A stretch of 64,000 nt of DNA. Source: Photobacterium sp. DA100. Its GTDB lineage: Bacteria; Pseudomonadota; Gammaproteobacteria; Enterobacterales; Vibrionaceae. Position numbers and translations under genes: made by a program. Shown piece by piece: positions 28,852 to 40,746 of the stretch. The DNA lies in the NCBI RefSeq assembly GCF_029223585.1, contig NZ_CP119423.1:3534001-3598000 (forward strand), read 5' to 3'. Below the pieces are notes generated by a model. The model worked only from the letters and a program-made list of their open reading frames with translations. It was not told the origin of the DNA and did no database searches. Each line of letters opens with the position of its first letter. Position 1 is the stretch's first letter.

Positions 28852-31407
28852 TTAAATCTTCTTTGCTGCTCGTTCTTTCTTACCGGCACGCTGTTTCTTC
28901 TTACGGGCCTTGGTCGATTTCTTCTTCGCGGTCGGCTTACCCTTGCCGTCCTTCTTCCCGGCTTTCCCTTCCGGCACCTTGTCTTCCTCGAGCTTGGGGA
29001 TAGCACCGGCTTTTAGCTTCTGGCGCACCGAGCTGCGCTCTTTCTTCGACTTCGAGCGCTGCTCCTGCTGGGCTTCGCCATCCGCGACCCGGTAAACCTT
29101 CAGGCTCTGGCGCTGCATGCCCTCAGCCTTACGCATGCGCTGCTTTTTATCACGGTTCTTGGCCGTTTTACCAGCCCCGCGCGGCTTGCGGGTGCTACCG
29201 ACGATATCGAAGTCAATCTGGCGGTCGTTGAGGTTGATCGAGGCCACTTTGACCTTGACCGTATCGCCAAGGCGATAAACCTGTCCCGAACTGTCGCCAA
29301 TCAAGCGCTGGCCGATCGGATCGTACTGGTAGTAATCATTGGCCAGGTTGGAAATATGCACAAGGCCATCGATATTAAGCTCGTTGAGACGGACAAAGAA
29401 ACCGAAACCGGTGACATTGGCAATCACCCCGTCAAACTCATCGCCCACATGGTCTTGCATGTATTCACATTTCAGCCAGTCGGCCACGTCACGGGTCGCA
29501 TCGTCGGCACGGCGCTCGGTCATCGAGCACTGCTCACCCAGGGTATCCATATCATCAAACGAATAATGGTACCCCCCGGTCGGCGTCCAGCGATCTTTGT
29601 TAGTCCCTTCCTGCTTGGCCACCAGGTACTTGATCGCACGGTGCAGCGTCAGGTCAGGATAACGGCGGATCGGCGATGTGAAGTGGGCATAACGGTTCAG
29701 AGCCAGGCCAAAGTGGCCGATATTGTCCGCCTGGTAAACCGCCTGCTTCATCGAGCGCAGCAGCATAGTCTGGATCAGTTCATGATCCGGACGGCTCTGG
29801 ATCATCGCGGCCAGTGCCGCGTAATCCTTCGGTGCCGGCTCCAAGCCGCCAGACAACTGCAGCCCCAACTCGCCAAGGAAATCCCTGAAGCCTGTCAGGC
29901 GCTCTTCGCCTGGGGTATCGTGCACCCGGTAAAGCGCTGGCTCTTTGGCTTTTTCCACCAAGGAAGCCGACGCAATATTGGCCATAATCATACATTCTTC
30001 AATGATTTTGTGGGCATCGTTACGCTCTGCCGGCACAATGCGGTCAATCTTACGATCGGCATTGAAGATAAACTGGGTTTCAACCGTTTCAAACTCAATC
30101 GCCCCGCGTTCTTCACGCGCCGTCTTGAGGACCTTGTACATGCTGTACAGCTCTTCGAGGTGAGGCACCAGCGGTGCATAGCGCTCGCGCAGCTCTTCAT
30201 CCCCCTCAAGCATCTTGCTGACTTTGGTGTAGGTCAAGCGCGCATGCGAGTTCATCACCGCTTCGTAGTGCTTGTAGCCAGACAGCTTGCCTGATGCCGA
30301 GATGGTCATCTCACACACCATACACAGGCGGTCCACCTGCGGGTTAAGCGAACACAGGCCGTTCGACAGCACTTCCGGCAGCATCGGGATAACCTGAGAC
30401 GGGAAATACACCGAGTTACCGCGGCGAACCGCTTCTTTGTCCAGTGCCGAATCCGGGCGAACGTAATAGGACACATCGGCAATAGCCACCCACAGGCGCC
30501 ACCCTCCCGATTTCTTGCGCTCGCAGTACACCGCATCATCGAAGTCGCGGGCATCTTCACCATCAATGGTCACCAACGGCAGCTCGCGCAGATCGACACG
30601 ACCCTGCTTGGCCTCTTCAGGTACTTCTTCGCCCAGTCCCTGAATTTGCTTCTCGACTTCCGGTGGCCACTCGTGCGGAATATCATGGGTTCGCAGGGCG
30701 ATTTCGATTTCCATCCCCGGTGCCATGTTCTCGCCCAGGACCTCGACCACCTTGCCGACGGCATTGTACTGGCGAGTCGCGCGCTGGCTGATCTCGACCA
30801 CCACCACGTTGCCCATTCGCGCGCCCATCCGCTGGTCGTTCGGGATCACGATATCTTGGGCAATACGGGAATCATCCGGCACCACATAGCCCATACCGTC
30901 TTCGATAAAGAAGCGGCCGACAATCTGACCTTCGTATTGCTGCAGTACACGCACCACGCGCCCTTCGCGACGGCCGCGCTTATCCGTGCCGGCAACCTGG
31001 GCCAGGATGTAATCACCGTGGATCACCCCACGCATCTGATGATGGGGAAGCAGCAAGTCTTCTTCCTTGCTATGTGTGCCTTCCGGGCGCAGGAAGCCAA
31101 ACCCGTCCCGATGACCGATCACATGTCCCTTGATCAAATCGAGACGCTCCGGCAGGGCATAGCACTGACGGCGAGTGAAGATCAGCTGACCGTCACGCTC
31201 CATGGCGCGCAAGCGTCGACGCAGGCCCTCGTATTGTTCATCGCCCTCAAGTTTCAGCTCTTCAAACAGCTGATCGCGGCTGACGGGCGTCGAGTAACTG
31301 CGAATTACATCCAGCAGCATTTCACGGCTGGGAATAGGGTTTTCGTAGTTTGAAGCTTCGCGATCGCGAAAAGGATCGACCGGTATATCGGTAGTACCTT
31401 TTGACAT
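28852..31407 (-). CDS. rnr: Ribonuclease R
   Basis: Processive 3'-5' exoribonuclease that degrades structured RNA, important in cold and stationary phase. Start ATG 31407 ([20 protein letters not shown]); a longer frame from 31476 has no ribosome-binding site. The 851 aa contain the N-terminal helix-turn-helix ([17 protein letters not shown]), two cold-shock domains, the RNB catalytic domain with [16 protein letters not shown] (the acidic cluster) near residue 285, the S1 domain ([20 protein letters not shown]) and a very Lys/Arg-rich tail of about 90 residues. The tail is what allows RNase R to handle duplexes. Confidence 0.97.
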   Translation of the reverse strand: MSKGTTDIPVDPFRDREASNYENPIPSREMLLDVIRSYSTPVSRDQLFEELKLEGDEQYEGLRRRLRAMERDGQLIFTRRQCYALPERLDLIKGHVIGHRDGFGFLRPEGTHSKEEDLLLPHHQMRGVIHGDYILAQVAGTDKRGRREGRVVRVLQQYEGQIVGRFFIEDGMGYVVPDDSRIAQDIVIPNDQRMGARMGNVVVVEISQRATRQYNAVGKVVEVLGENMAPGMEIEIALRTHDIPHEWPPEVEKQIQGLGEEVPEEAKQGRVDLRELPLVTIDGEDARDFDDAVYCERKKSGGWRLWVAIADVSYYVRPDSALDKEAVRRGNSVYFPSQVIPMLPEVLSNGLCSLNPQVDRLCMVCEMTISASGKLSGYKHYEAVMNSHARLTYTKVSKMLEGDEELRERYAPLVPHLEELYSMYKVLKTAREERGAIEFETVETQFIFNADRKIDRIVPAERNDAHKIIEECMIMANIASASLVEKAKEPALYRVHDTPGEERLTGFRDFLGELGLQLSGGLEPAPKDYAALAAMIQSRPDHELIQTMLLRSMKQAVYQADNIGHFGLALNRYAHFTSPIRRYPDLTLHRAIKYLVAKQEGTNKDRWTPTGGYHYSFDDMDTLGEQCSMTERRADDATRDVADWLKCEYMQDHVGDEFDGVIANVTGFGFFVRLNELNIDGLVHISNLANDYYQYDPIGQRLIGDSSGQVYRLGDTVKVKVASINLNDRQIDFDIVGSTRKPRGAGKTAKNRDKKQRMRKAEGMQRQSLKVYRVADGEAQQEQRSKSKKERSSVRQKLKAGAIPKLEEDKVPEGKAGKKDGKGKPTAKKKSTKARKKKQRAGKKERAAKKI

Positions 31408-31524
31408 AATTAGATCCAAGTTGGCGAAGAGATACTTCAAGTATATCTGCGCCCTAGGTGAACAGACGGGAGCCAAGTCGAAAAATTAGCTCCCCAGAGA
31501 GATTTTGAAGTTATTGATTTGCTG

Positions 31525-31956
31525 TCACTGAGCAGGCTGATCCAACAGGACACGCAGAGGCGGGTTGTCCTCGATCATTTCTGACAAGGTATGATTGTCC
31601 AGCTCATCCAGGAAAGCCTGGCGCGCACTGAATAGAATGCCTTTCAGCCGGCAGGCTGGAGTAATATGGCAAAAGTCCTCACTGCAATTAACGATTTGCA
31701 AAGGCTCGATCGCCCGCACGACGTCGCCAAGCACGATTTTATCGGCAGGCATGCCTAAGCGGATCCCGCCATTTTTACCGCGCACTGTTTCGACATAACC
31801 CAGCTGACCCAGCTTATTGATGATTTTCACCATGTGGTTACGCGACACGCCGTAGACCTCGGTCACTTTGGTTATGCTCGCCAGCTCACCCTGCGGCAGG
31901 GTTGCTAGGTATATTAGGGCACGCAGGCCGTAATCGGTAAAACTCGTCAGTTGCAC
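31525..31956 (-). CDS. nsrR: Nitric-oxide-sensing repressor NsrR (Rrf2 family)
   Basis: A 143-aa [2Fe-2S]/[4Fe-4S] repressor inactivated by NO. I choose GTG 31956 ([18 protein letters not shown]) because GGAGGA lies just upstream; the frame can be extended seven codons to 31977 but without a good site. The winged helix includes [20 protein letters not shown]. The cluster ligands are three cysteines in [13 protein letters not shown] around residues 91-103. The gene is divergent from hmpA, its classic target, with an operator between them. In E. coli nsrR precedes rnr-rlmB on the same strand, as here. Confidence 0.95.
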   Translation of the reverse strand: MQLTSFTDYGLRALIYLATLPQGELASITKVTEVYGVSRNHMVKIINKLGQLGYVETVRGKNGGIRLGMPADKIVLGDVVRAIEPLQIVNCSEDFCHITPACRLKGILFSARQAFLDELDNHTLSEMIEDNPPLRVLLDQPAQ

Positions 31957-31990
31957 AATAACTCCTCCTGACGACATTTTAATCTGGTTA

Positions 31991-32019
31991 TTGACTAAAA
32001 GATACAGATACGATAGAAC
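31991..32019 (+). promoter_or_regulatory. Sigma-70 promoter of hmpA
   Basis: TTGACT (31991-31996), 17-base spacer, TAGAAC (32014-32019). The NsrR operator covers the spacer and the -10 box, which explains repression. Confidence 0.7.
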
Positions 32020-32021
32020 TT
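31999..32021 (+). promoter_or_regulatory. NsrR operator in the nsrR-hmpA spacer
   Basis: A 23-bp imperfect palindrome beginning AAGATACAGAT and ending GAACTT matches the E. coli NsrR consensus (AAGATGCATTT-N-AAATACATCTT) at 15 of 23 positions, including the outer AAGAT and CTT. It overlaps the hmpA promoter. Confidence 0.65.
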
Positions 32022-32059
32022 AAAACATATATTATAAATACACCATTAAAGGTAACGTC

Positions 32060-33244
32060 ATGCTCAACACCAAAACTATCGAGATCGTGAAAGCAACCGC
32101 TCCGATTATTGCCCAAACCGGTCCGGCCCTAACCGCTCATTTCTACGAGCGTATGTTCAGCCACAATCCTGAACTGAAAGATATTTTCAACATGAGCAAC
32201 CAGCGTAACGGTGACCAACGCGAAGCGCTGTTCAATGCTATCTGCGCCTATGCCAACAATATCGAAAACCTGCCGGCCCTGCTGCCTGCGGTTGAGAAAA
32301 TTGCCCACAAACATACCAGTTTTATGATCACCGCCGAACAATACGCCATTGTCGGCGGCCACCTGCTGGGCACCATTGACGATCTTCTCTCGCCAGGCCA
32401 AGACGTCTTGGATGCGTGGGCTGAAGCCTACGGCCTACTCGCTGACATCTTTATCAAACGTGAAGAGGAAATCTACCAAGAGAACGAAGGCAAGTCGGGG
32501 GGCTGGCGCGGTACCCGTGAGTTTATCTTGACCGAGAAAACCCAAGAGAGCGAGGTGATCACCAGCTTTGTCTTCAAGCCCACCGACGGAGGCCCTGTCG
32601 CAGACTACCAGCCAGGCCAATATCTGGGGATCTACCTCCAGCCAGAAGGCTTCGAATTCCGGGAAATCCGCCAATACAGCCTGTCTTCTGCGCCACAAGC
32701 CGATCAATACCGTATTTCGATCAAGCGCGAAGAGGGGGGCAAGGTATCAAGCTACTTGCACGATACCCTGCAAGTAAGTGACAAGGTGCAACTTGCCCCG
32801 CCAGCCGGCGACTTCTTCCTGGATGCTGAAGCAACGACTCCGGTAGCACTGATTTCTGCCGGTGTCGGACTGACGCCAACCCTTTCGATGCTAGAAGCCT
32901 TAACCGACCACCAGGCCAACGTGCACTGGCTACACGCCGCCGAAAACGGCAACCACCACGCTTTCAAGCACACCGTCGCACGCATGGTTGCCAAATACGA
33001 CCATTTCACCAGCCATACCTGGTACCGTGAGCCGCTGTCCTCTGACAGCCAGGCCGAAGACTTCCAGTTTGACGGTATGATGGATCTTGGCAAGGTCAAA
33101 GATCTGGTGACGACACCGGGTATGCATTACTACTTCTGCGGCCCGGTCGGTTTCATGCAGCATATCGCCAAGCAGCTACTTGCGATGGGCGTTGCCGAAG
33201 AGCAGCTTCACTACGAATGCTTCGGCCCACACAAGGTGATTTAA
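32060..33244 (+). CDS. hmpA: Flavohemoprotein (nitric oxide dioxygenase) Hmp
   Basis: Converts NO and O2 to nitrate with NAD(P)H, protecting against nitrosative stress. The 394-aa protein has a globin domain (residues 1-~137; proximal His in [13 protein letters not shown] near residue 85, distal Tyr/Gln region [13 protein letters not shown]), an FAD domain ([12 protein letters not shown]) and an NAD domain ([37 protein letters not shown]). It is divergent from nsrR and has an NsrR operator over its promoter, so NO should induce it. It ends at a bidirectional terminator. Confidence 0.97.
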   Translation: MLNTKTIEIVKATAPIIAQTGPALTAHFYERMFSHNPELKDIFNMSNQRNGDQREALFNAICAYANNIENLPALLPAVEKIAHKHTSFMITAEQYAIVGGHLLGTIDDLLSPGQDVLDAWAEAYGLLADIFIKREEEIYQENEGKSGGWRGTREFILTEKTQESEVITSFVFKPTDGGPVADYQPGQYLGIYLQPEGFEFREIRQYSLSSAPQADQYRISIKREEGGKVSSYLHDTLQVSDKVQLAPPAGDFFLDAEATTPVALISAGVGLTPTLSMLEALTDHQANVHWLHAAENGNHHAFKHTVARMVAKYDHFTSHTWYREPLSSDSQAEDFQFDGMMDLGKVKDLVTTPGMHYYFCGPVGFMQHIAKQLLAMGVAEEQLHYECFGPHKVI

Positions 33245-33252
33245 TCGCAATA

Positions 33253-33284
33253 AAAAAGAGAGGCCCCGGCCTCTCTTTCTTTAT
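33253..33284. terminator. Bidirectional terminator between hmpA and motX
   Basis: Stem AGAGAGGCC / GGCCTCTCT with an A6 run on the left and TTTCTTT on the right, between convergent genes. Confidence 0.85.
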
Positions 33285-33334
33285 CTATCTTCTGGACTGG
33301 GCGCTAGCCAGCCCCAACTTTCAGCTTGCTTTGC

Positions 33335-33964
33335 TTACCAGAAACTATCCCGTCGCTTGGCTCTGGCAATCACATTGTCCGGCATCCGGCTTTCCAGACC
33401 GCGGCGCAGACTGGCGATCTTGTTGTGGGTGCTTTGGCTCGCTGTCACCGTGTTGTACAGCCATCGGTAGGCATCCTCAAAGTCGAGCGGACTGCCGTAA
33501 TTACTCAACAGCAACTCAGCCAGCTGAATCCGGGCATCAACATTCCCCATCGCGGCGGCTTCGCGCAGATAGGGGATCGCCCGCTCGCGGTCTTGCTGAA
33601 CCAAGGTACCGCGGGCGTAATAGCGCCCGAGCTGCTCCAATGCTGCCGGAGACCCTTGCTGGGCAGCCGACTGCATGTAGTGGATACCCAGTTCGACATC
33701 TCGCTCGACACACACGCCCCAGGCCAGCATATCGCCATACAGGAACTGGTAAGAAGGGGACTCGACCCTGATTGCCCAGGCCTCAATATCCTGCACCAGC
33801 TGACAATCGTCGGCCTGAACCTGCTGTAAGTGGCTGTTGGACACAAACATCCGGTTGAGCTCGTTTTCGCTATACACCGGCACAGCATCCCCAACCTCTT
33901 CCAGAGCGGAAGCGGGAATTGCGCAGCACAGGGCGATAGCAAACATTAACGGGCGTAGGCTCAT
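33335..33964 (-). CDS. motX: Sodium-driven polar flagellar motor protein MotX
   Basis: Periplasmic component of the T-ring that, with MotY, anchors PomA/PomB stator units around the sodium-driven polar flagellum of vibrios. Start ATG 33964 gives a signal peptide (MSLRPLMFAIALCCAIPASA) and a 209-aa protein. The middle has Sel1-like repeats (GIHYMQSAAQQGSPAALEQL, AIPYLREAAAMGNVDARIQL). The segments FLYGDMLAWGVCVERDVELG, GRYYARGTLVQQDRERAIPY and the C-terminal NVIARAKRRDSFW are characteristic of MotX. Location beside purA matches Vibrio genomes. This gene is one of the best taxonomic clues in the window. Confidence 0.93.
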   Translation of the reverse strand: MSLRPLMFAIALCCAIPASALEEVGDAVPVYSENELNRMFVSNSHLQQVQADDCQLVQDIEAWAIRVESPSYQFLYGDMLAWGVCVERDVELGIHYMQSAAQQGSPAALEQLGRYYARGTLVQQDRERAIPYLREAAAMGNVDARIQLAELLLSNYGSPLDFEDAYRWLYNTVTASQSTHNKIASLRRGLESRMPDNVIARAKRRDSFW

Positions 33965-34148
33965 GGATAGATCTCTTTCCAGACGTGCTAACGTTATCGG
34001 CGGCAAGCCGAGAGACTTTAGGGAAAAAACCACCTAAGCGGCAATTTTCCGTCGCCCCAATGACTTAATCCAATTAAGTTTTTGACGCAACCTTCCGCCC
34101 CCTAATTTGGAACCAACCCCCGCTTTGGTACCACCGCCGGACAGCCAT

Positions 34149-34180
34149 AAAAAAAGCCAGCCCGACAAGGGCTGGCTTTT
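34149..34180 (-). terminator. Rho-independent terminator of purA
   Basis: Stem AAAGCCAGCCC / GGGCTGGCTTT; the minus-strand transcript ends in seven T residues, about 20 bases past the purA stop. Confidence 0.9.
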
Positions 34181-34202
34181 GCATCAATCACTGCATCAGC
34201 AA

Positions 34203-35552
<1,350 letters not shown>

Positions 35553-35641
35553 CTAGCACCTTCAACGTTGGCTTGCAGTCATTTTTTGACCATAAGCAGC
35601 AAAACGGCAGGAAGCCTGTCACGCAAACGTGCTAGCGGAAT

Positions 35642-35836
35642 TTACATACTAGTGTACATCATATAAGCGATGACACTGCCAGCAACCACCAAGCACCCAC
35701 CGATACGGCGCAGGGCATTGTCATCCTGCTGGCTCAACTGGCTCACCATCTCGCGCCAGCCTCTCGGGGCCAGCAAGGGGCCAAGTCCTTCAAAGACAAG
35801 CACTAGCCCCAATGCCATCCATACTGCCTTACTCAT
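35642..35836 (-). CDS. yjeT: DUF2065 small membrane protein YjeT
   Basis: A 64-aa inner-membrane protein with two hydrophobic helices (VWMALGLVLVFEGLGPLLAP and GGCLVVAGSVIAYMMYTSM) joined by a polar stretch containing REMVSQLSQQDDNALRRIGG. It lies between hflC and purA exactly as yjeT does in E. coli. Function unknown. The hflC terminator separates it from the hfl operon. Confidence 0.9.
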   Translation of the reverse strand: MSKAVWMALGLVLVFEGLGPLLAPRGWREMVSQLSQQDDNALRRIGGCLVVAGSVIAYMMYTSM

Positions 35837-35873
35837 TGTCGTCTCCTCGCTTTGGTAGCCCGATTATACCCAA

Positions 35874-35904
35874 TAAAAAAGGCAAGACCGAAGTCTTGCC
35901 TTTT
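35874..35904 (-). terminator. Terminator of the hfq-hflX-hflK-hflC transcript
   Basis: Stem AAGGCAAGAC / GTCTTGCCTT with a UUCG-type loop; the minus-strand transcript has a T6 tail, 21 bases past the hflC stop. Confidence 0.9.
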
Positions 35905-35924
35905 CATCACAACCTGAATGGCGC

Positions 35925-36923
35925 TTAGTTAACCACGCCACTAGATTCCTTCATATACTTGAAGAAGTCCGTATTAGGATCAATCACTAGGATGTCGCTC
36001 TTCGAGTTGAAGCTATTCTCGTAGGCTTTCAACGAACGCAGGAAGTTGTAGAACTCCGGGTTTTTGTTGAAAGCGCCAGAGTATATCTGAGCGGTTTGCG
36101 CATCGGCAGCACCACGAACCACACGCGCTTGACGGTCTGCATCAGCGATTATCTTCGCAACCTCTAGCTCAGACTGAGCGCGGATAACTTCCGCTTTCTC
36201 GCGACCCTGAGAGCGGTGCTTACGGGCAACCGACTCACGCTCGGCACGCATACGGCGGTAGATTGACTCGCTGATCTCATCAGGCAGGTTGATTTTCTTC
36301 ATGCGGAAGTCCACCACCTCGACACCCAAGTCTTTAAATGCGCTGACTTTGATGTCGGCCAATACATTGGCCATGATTTGATCACGCTGACCTTCGACCT
36401 CTTTGCGAGGCGCGACTTCAGCCACGATTTCCGACGCTGGTGCGTCATCTTCTTCTGCCACAGCCGTGCTGTCTAACTTAGCACCACGGTCTGGGCCAGA
36501 GACGATCTGCTTGATTTCTCGAGAACCGATCTCCGCGCGCAGGCTGTCGACCACCTTACGTTTCAGAAGTGCTTCTGCCGTTGAGACATCACCACCACCT
36601 GTCGTCAGGTAGTACTGGCCGAAGTCTTCGATACGCCACTTAACGTAGGTATCGATGATCACGTCTTTTTTCTCGGACGTTACAAAACGGTCAGCCTGGT
36701 CATCCATGGTCTGGATACGAGCATCCAGAGTACGGACACGGTCGAATACCGGCACTTTGAAGTGCAGGCCCGGCTCGTAGATCTTTGCCACATCCGAATC
36801 AGGCGCCTTAAGAATACGGCCGAAACGAACCACAATACCGCGCTCGCCTTCCTGAACCACGAACATTGACATCAACAATGTCGCGATAAAGACAACAATC
36901 ACAGGGATCATTAACTTACGCAT
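35925..36923 (-). CDS. hflC: FtsH protease modulator HflC
   Basis: A 332-aa SPFH/band-7 protein; with HflK it forms a large periplasmic cage around the FtsH protease and modulates its activity. One N-terminal membrane helix (LMIPVIVVFIATLLMSMFVV) is followed by the SPFH domain (VVRFGRILKAPDSDVAKIYE, GLHFKVPVFDRV) and a long helical region (RAQSELEVAKIIADADRQAR). It starts two bases after hflK. Confidence 0.96.
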   Translation of the reverse strand: MRKLMIPVIVVFIATLLMSMFVVQEGERGIVVRFGRILKAPDSDVAKIYEPGLHFKVPVFDRVRTLDARIQTMDDQADRFVTSEKKDVIIDTYVKWRIEDFGQYYLTTGGGDVSTAEALLKRKVVDSLRAEIGSREIKQIVSGPDRGAKLDSTAVAEEDDAPASEIVAEVAPRKEVEGQRDQIMANVLADIKVSAFKDLGVEVVDFRMKKINLPDEISESIYRRMRAERESVARKHRSQGREKAEVIRAQSELEVAKIIADADRQARVVRGAADAQTAQIYSGAFNKNPEFYNFLRSLKAYENSFNSKSDILVIDPNTDFFKYMKESSGVVN

Positions 36924-36925
36924 AA

Positions 36926-38083
36926 TTAAAATCTCCCCTGACGGCCAGTATCAGTACTACGTGGCGCAGTTGATACCGGGGCGGTCTCGACTTTTTCGAG
37001 TTCGATACCGTAATCGCTAGACGAGCCACTCTTCGGCTGGCTGCTCTGCTGGGCTGGATTAATCAGTTTATCCAGTGGCAGGTATAGCAGGTTGCCGCTT
37101 GACTGCGAGTCGACCATCACTTTGCTGGTATTCGAGTAAACGCGTTCCATCGTCTCAAGGTACAGACGATTACGTGTAACTTCTTTTGCGGCCAGGTATT
37201 CAGGCAACAGCTTTTCAAACTGCGCCACTTCACCGAGTGCACCGTTGATCACACGCTCAGAGTAACCTTCCGCTTCTTTCTTCAGACGCTCAGCACGACC
37301 GGTTGCCTTCGGCAAGATGTCATTGCTGTAAGCTTCTGCTTCACGAACGAAACGCTCCTCATCCTCTCGCGCTGCGATAGCATCATCGAAAGCGTCTTTA
37401 ACCGCTTCCGGCGGACGGGCAGACTGGAAGTTGACGTCAACGACCAACAGACCCATGTCGTAACGCTGGATGATGCTATCAATCGCTTCTTGCGTATTGG
37501 CACGGATCACCTGACGCCCCGTGGTCAAGGCCTGATCCATGGTCGAGTCACCGATCACAGCACGCAGTGCTGAGTCCGTTGCCTGACGCAAGCTGTCATC
37601 CGCATTAGTAACGCTGAACAGGTACTTCTGTGGCTCGGCCACACGGTACTGAACGTCCATTTCAACTTTCAGCACGTTCTCGTCTTTGGTCAGCATCAAA
37701 CCTGAGCTGCGCAAAGAACGGATTGCCTGTACGTTAACCGGCTCAACTTCATCGATAAAGGTAGGCTTCCAGTTCAGACCCGGATCTACCATTTCGTAGA
37801 ATTTACCGAAACGCAGAACAACCCCGCGCTCCGCTTCGCCGATGGTATAGAAACCGGAAAAGCCCCATACCGCTGCAGCCAATACTGCGATTATCCCAAG
37901 ACCTGCAGCACTGCCGCCAGTCGAAGGTCCCTTTTTATTCCCCAAAATGCCACCGAATTTACGACTCAGTTTTGAAAAAACCTCATCGAGATCCGGCGGA
38001 CCTTGATCACGACCACCGCGATTATTGTTCCCCCAAGGGTCTTTATCACGGCCGCCGTTGTTACCAGGCTCATTCCACGCCAT
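36926..38083 (-). CDS. hflK: FtsH protease modulator HflK
   Basis: A 385-aa partner of HflC. The Gly/Asn/Asp-rich cytoplasmic N-terminus (MAWNEPGNNGGRDKDPWGNN) precedes one membrane helix near residues 60-80 (GLGIIAVLAAAVWGFSGFYT). The SPFH domain follows (GVVLRFGKFYEMVDPGLNWK) and then a coiled coil with EAEAYSNDILPKATGRAERL. A DUF-type Ser/Gln-rich tail ends the protein. It is coupled to hflC. Confidence 0.96.
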   Translation of the reverse strand: MAWNEPGNNGGRDKDPWGNNNRGGRDQGPPDLDEVFSKLSRKFGGILGNKKGPSTGGSAAGLGIIAVLAAAVWGFSGFYTIGEAERGVVLRFGKFYEMVDPGLNWKPTFIDEVEPVNVQAIRSLRSSGLMLTKDENVLKVEMDVQYRVAEPQKYLFSVTNADDSLRQATDSALRAVIGDSTMDQALTTGRQVIRANTQEAIDSIIQRYDMGLLVVDVNFQSARPPEAVKDAFDDAIAAREDEERFVREAEAYSNDILPKATGRAERLKKEAEGYSERVINGALGEVAQFEKLLPEYLAAKEVTRNRLYLETMERVYSNTSKVMVDSQSSGNLLYLPLDKLINPAQQSSQPKSGSSSDYGIELEKVETAPVSTAPRSTDTGRQGRF

Positions 38084-38140
38084 TATAGAACTCCATCAAT
38101 ATGATATGACGACAGTTTTTTTTATTACTCTAGCAGTCCA

Positions 38141-39430
38141 TTAAGCAACGATAAAGTCATCTAACGAAGTACTTTCTCTTTTTTGTAACCTAGACCACTC
38201 TGCCAGCGGCAAGCGGATGTCAATTTTCAGGCTGCCATCAGTGTCATATTCTTCATTGACAATACAGCCCAACTGGTAAAACTTGCTCCGGTAACGCCCG
38301 ATATACTGGGGCGGCAACCGCAGGGTATGTCTCACCATGGTGCCAGACAGACGCTCGGTCAGAGCATCGAACAGCAGGTCAATACCCAGCCCTTCCATCG
38401 CCGAGACCCAAACCCGCTGGGGAACACCGGCATCATCACGCTCGATACGTGGCGAAGCCCCTTCCAGGTTGTCGATCTTATTCATCACCACCAAGGTTGG
38501 CACCTCGCTGGCCTCGATCTCTTCGAGGACCGTATCAACCGCTTCAATGTTTTCACGGAAACGATCATCGCTGGCATCGACCACATGGAGCAACAAACTG
38601 GCATCCTGGGTTTCTTTCAGGGTTGCCTTGAAGGCTGCGACCAAGTCATGGGGCAAGTGACGAATAAATCCGACCGTATCGGCCAAGATTGACGTACCGA
38701 CATCGGCGACATCTATCTTACGCAGGGTTGGATCTAGGGTGGCAAACAACTGGTCAGCGGCATAGACGCCGGCATCCGTCACCCGGTTGAACAACGTCGA
38801 CTTGCCGGCGTTGGTATACCCCACCAGGGAAATCGTTGGAATTTCCGCACGGTTACGTGCCCGTCGCCCCTGATCACGCTGCTTGGCAACTTTCTCAAGA
38901 CGGCGCAAAATCGTCTTGATCCGGTCGCGCAGCAAGCGGCGGTCCGTTTCCAACTGGGTTTCGCCCGGTCCACGCAAGCCGATCCCGCCTTTTTGACGCT
39001 CAAGGTGGGTCCAACCGCGGATCAATCGGGTTGAGATGTGACGTAGCTGTGCCAGCTCGACTTGCAGCTTACCTTCATGGGTACGCGCGCGCTGAGCAAA
39101 GATATCGAGGATCAGACCGGTCCGGTCCAGTACCCTGCATTTGCAAATTTGCTCCAGGTTACGCTCTTGCGCTGGAGAAAGTGAATGGTTGAATATGACG
39201 ATTTCGGCGTCTTCAGCCCGAACCGCTTCGGCAATTTCCTGTGCTTTACCTTCACCCACGTAATATTTAGGGTGGGGAGTTTTACGGCTACCGGTCACGA
39301 CCCGTAGCGTATTAACCCCCGCCGAGGAGACCAGCATTTCAAACTCGCTTAGGTCTTCCCACTCCCCTTCTTGCGTGAAGTTGATATGAACAAGAATCGC
39401 CTGCTCACCGGTTTCATAACGGTCAAACAA
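38141..39430 (-). CDS. hflX: Ribosome-associated GTPase HflX
   Basis: A 429-aa GTPase that splits stalled 70S ribosomes. The start is TTG 39430 (LFDRYETGEQAILVHINF): AAGGAG is eight bases upstream and no better codon exists, matching the conserved FDRY start. The N-terminal HflX domain contains PHPKYYVGEGKAQEIAEAVR and FNHSLSPAQERNLEQICKCR. The G domain has G1 GYTNAGKSTLFN, G3 DTVGFI and G4 NKIDNL. A Gly-rich linker KGGIGLRGPGETQLETDRR is typical. It follows hfq by 25 bases. Confidence 0.97.
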   Translation of the reverse strand: MFDRYETGEQAILVHINFTQEGEWEDLSEFEMLVSSAGVNTLRVVTGSRKTPHPKYYVGEGKAQEIAEAVRAEDAEIVIFNHSLSPAQERNLEQICKCRVLDRTGLILDIFAQRARTHEGKLQVELAQLRHISTRLIRGWTHLERQKGGIGLRGPGETQLETDRRLLRDRIKTILRRLEKVAKQRDQGRRARNRAEIPTISLVGYTNAGKSTLFNRVTDAGVYAADQLFATLDPTLRKIDVADVGTSILADTVGFIRHLPHDLVAAFKATLKETQDASLLLHVVDASDDRFRENIEAVDTVLEEIEASEVPTLVVMNKIDNLEGASPRIERDDAGVPQRVWVSAMEGLGIDLLFDALTERLSGTMVRHTLRLPPQYIGRYRSKFYQLGCIVNEEYDTDGSLKIDIRLPLAEWSRLQKRESTSLDDFIVA

Positions 39431-39455
39431 GCAATCAACTCCTTAGAGAAGAATA

Positions 39456-39737
<282 letters not shown>

Positions 39738-39810
39738 TTATTTGTTTGTAGTTGTAGTTAGCAACGAACAAAATTAAAAATACGCAAAACAGTATCAGTA
39801 TACACGCTAA

Positions 39811-40746
39811 TCAAACATCACATCTAACTGAGTTTGTGACGGTTTGTAACGCAGATTCTGGGTCACTGCTATCCAACCACGTCAGATCTTTCCAGCTTCT
39901 CAGCCAGGTGATTTGACGCTTCGCCAATTGACGGGTGGCACAGATGCCGCGGAAAACCGCTTCATCCAAAGAACACTGCCCGTCCAAATATTCCCACATC
40001 TGACGGTAACCTACACAACGTATTGAAGGGAGATCTGGGTGCAGATCACCTCGCTCATACAAAGCACGAACTTCCTGTTCAAAACCTGCTTCGATCATCT
40101 TTTCAAAACGTTGCTCGATCCGCCGATGCAGCACAGCCCTATCCGTGGGAGTTATTGCAAATTGGTGAACCCTGTAAGGCAAGGCATCACCTTGGGTTTT
40201 CGTAAGCTCGGTTAAAGTTTTACCCGAAATACGAAAAACTTCCAATGCGCGTGAAAGGCGCTGGGGATCATTGGGGTGGATACGCGCCCCGGAAACCGGG
40301 TCAATCCGCACCAATTCCTCATGCATCGCCTGCCAGCCCTTTTCCGCCGCTTCCTGCTCTATCTGAGCGCGGATCGCCGGATCAGCCGCTGGCAACGGTG
40401 ACAAACCTTCCAATAATGCTTTGTAGTACAACATAGTACCACCAACCAATAAAGGAATGCGCCCTTGTGCAACTATATCAGCCATTTCTTTCAGTGCATC
40501 AGCGCGAAAGTCTGCAGCTGAATAACTTTGCGCTGGATCACGAATATCGATCAATCGATGCGGTGCCAGTGCCAACTCTTCAGCATCCGGCTTCGCGGTA
40601 CCGATATCCATATTTTTATAGATAAGGGCTGAATCAACACTTATCAACTCTACAGGTAATTGTTGGCGTAACCGGATCGCCAAATCGGTTTTGCCCGACG
40701 CAGTCGGGCCCATCAGGAATATCGCCTGAGGTAGTGGCTTAGTCAT
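39811..40746 (-). CDS. miaA: tRNA dimethylallyltransferase MiaA
   Basis: Adds dimethylallyl to A37 of tRNAs reading UNN codons. The 311-aa protein has P-loop [17 protein letters not shown], the [16 protein letters not shown] substrate motif, [20 protein letters not shown], and the tRNA-binding C-terminal [20 protein letters not shown]. Its ATG overlaps the mutL stop by eight bases, so translation is coupled. Confidence 0.97.
   Translation of the reverse strand: MTKPLPQAIFLMGPTASGKTDLAIRLRQQLPVELISVDSALIYKNMDIGTAKPDAEELALAPHRLIDIRDPAQSYSAADFRADALKEMADIVAQGRIPLLVGGTMLYYKALLEGLSPLPAADPAIRAQIEQEAAEKGWQAMHEELVRIDPVSGARIHPNDPQRLSRALEVFRISGKTLTELTKTQGDALPYRVHQFAITPTDRAVLHRRIEQRFEKMIEAGFEQEVRALYERGDLHPDLPSIRCVGYRQMWEYLDGQCSLDEAVFRGICATRQLAKRQITWLRSWKDLTWLDSSDPESALQTVTNSVRCDV

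Noticed and set aside
29356..30294. 312-codon plus-strand frame opposite rnr
   Set aside because: Antisense to the conserved RNB domain of RNase R; no start signals.
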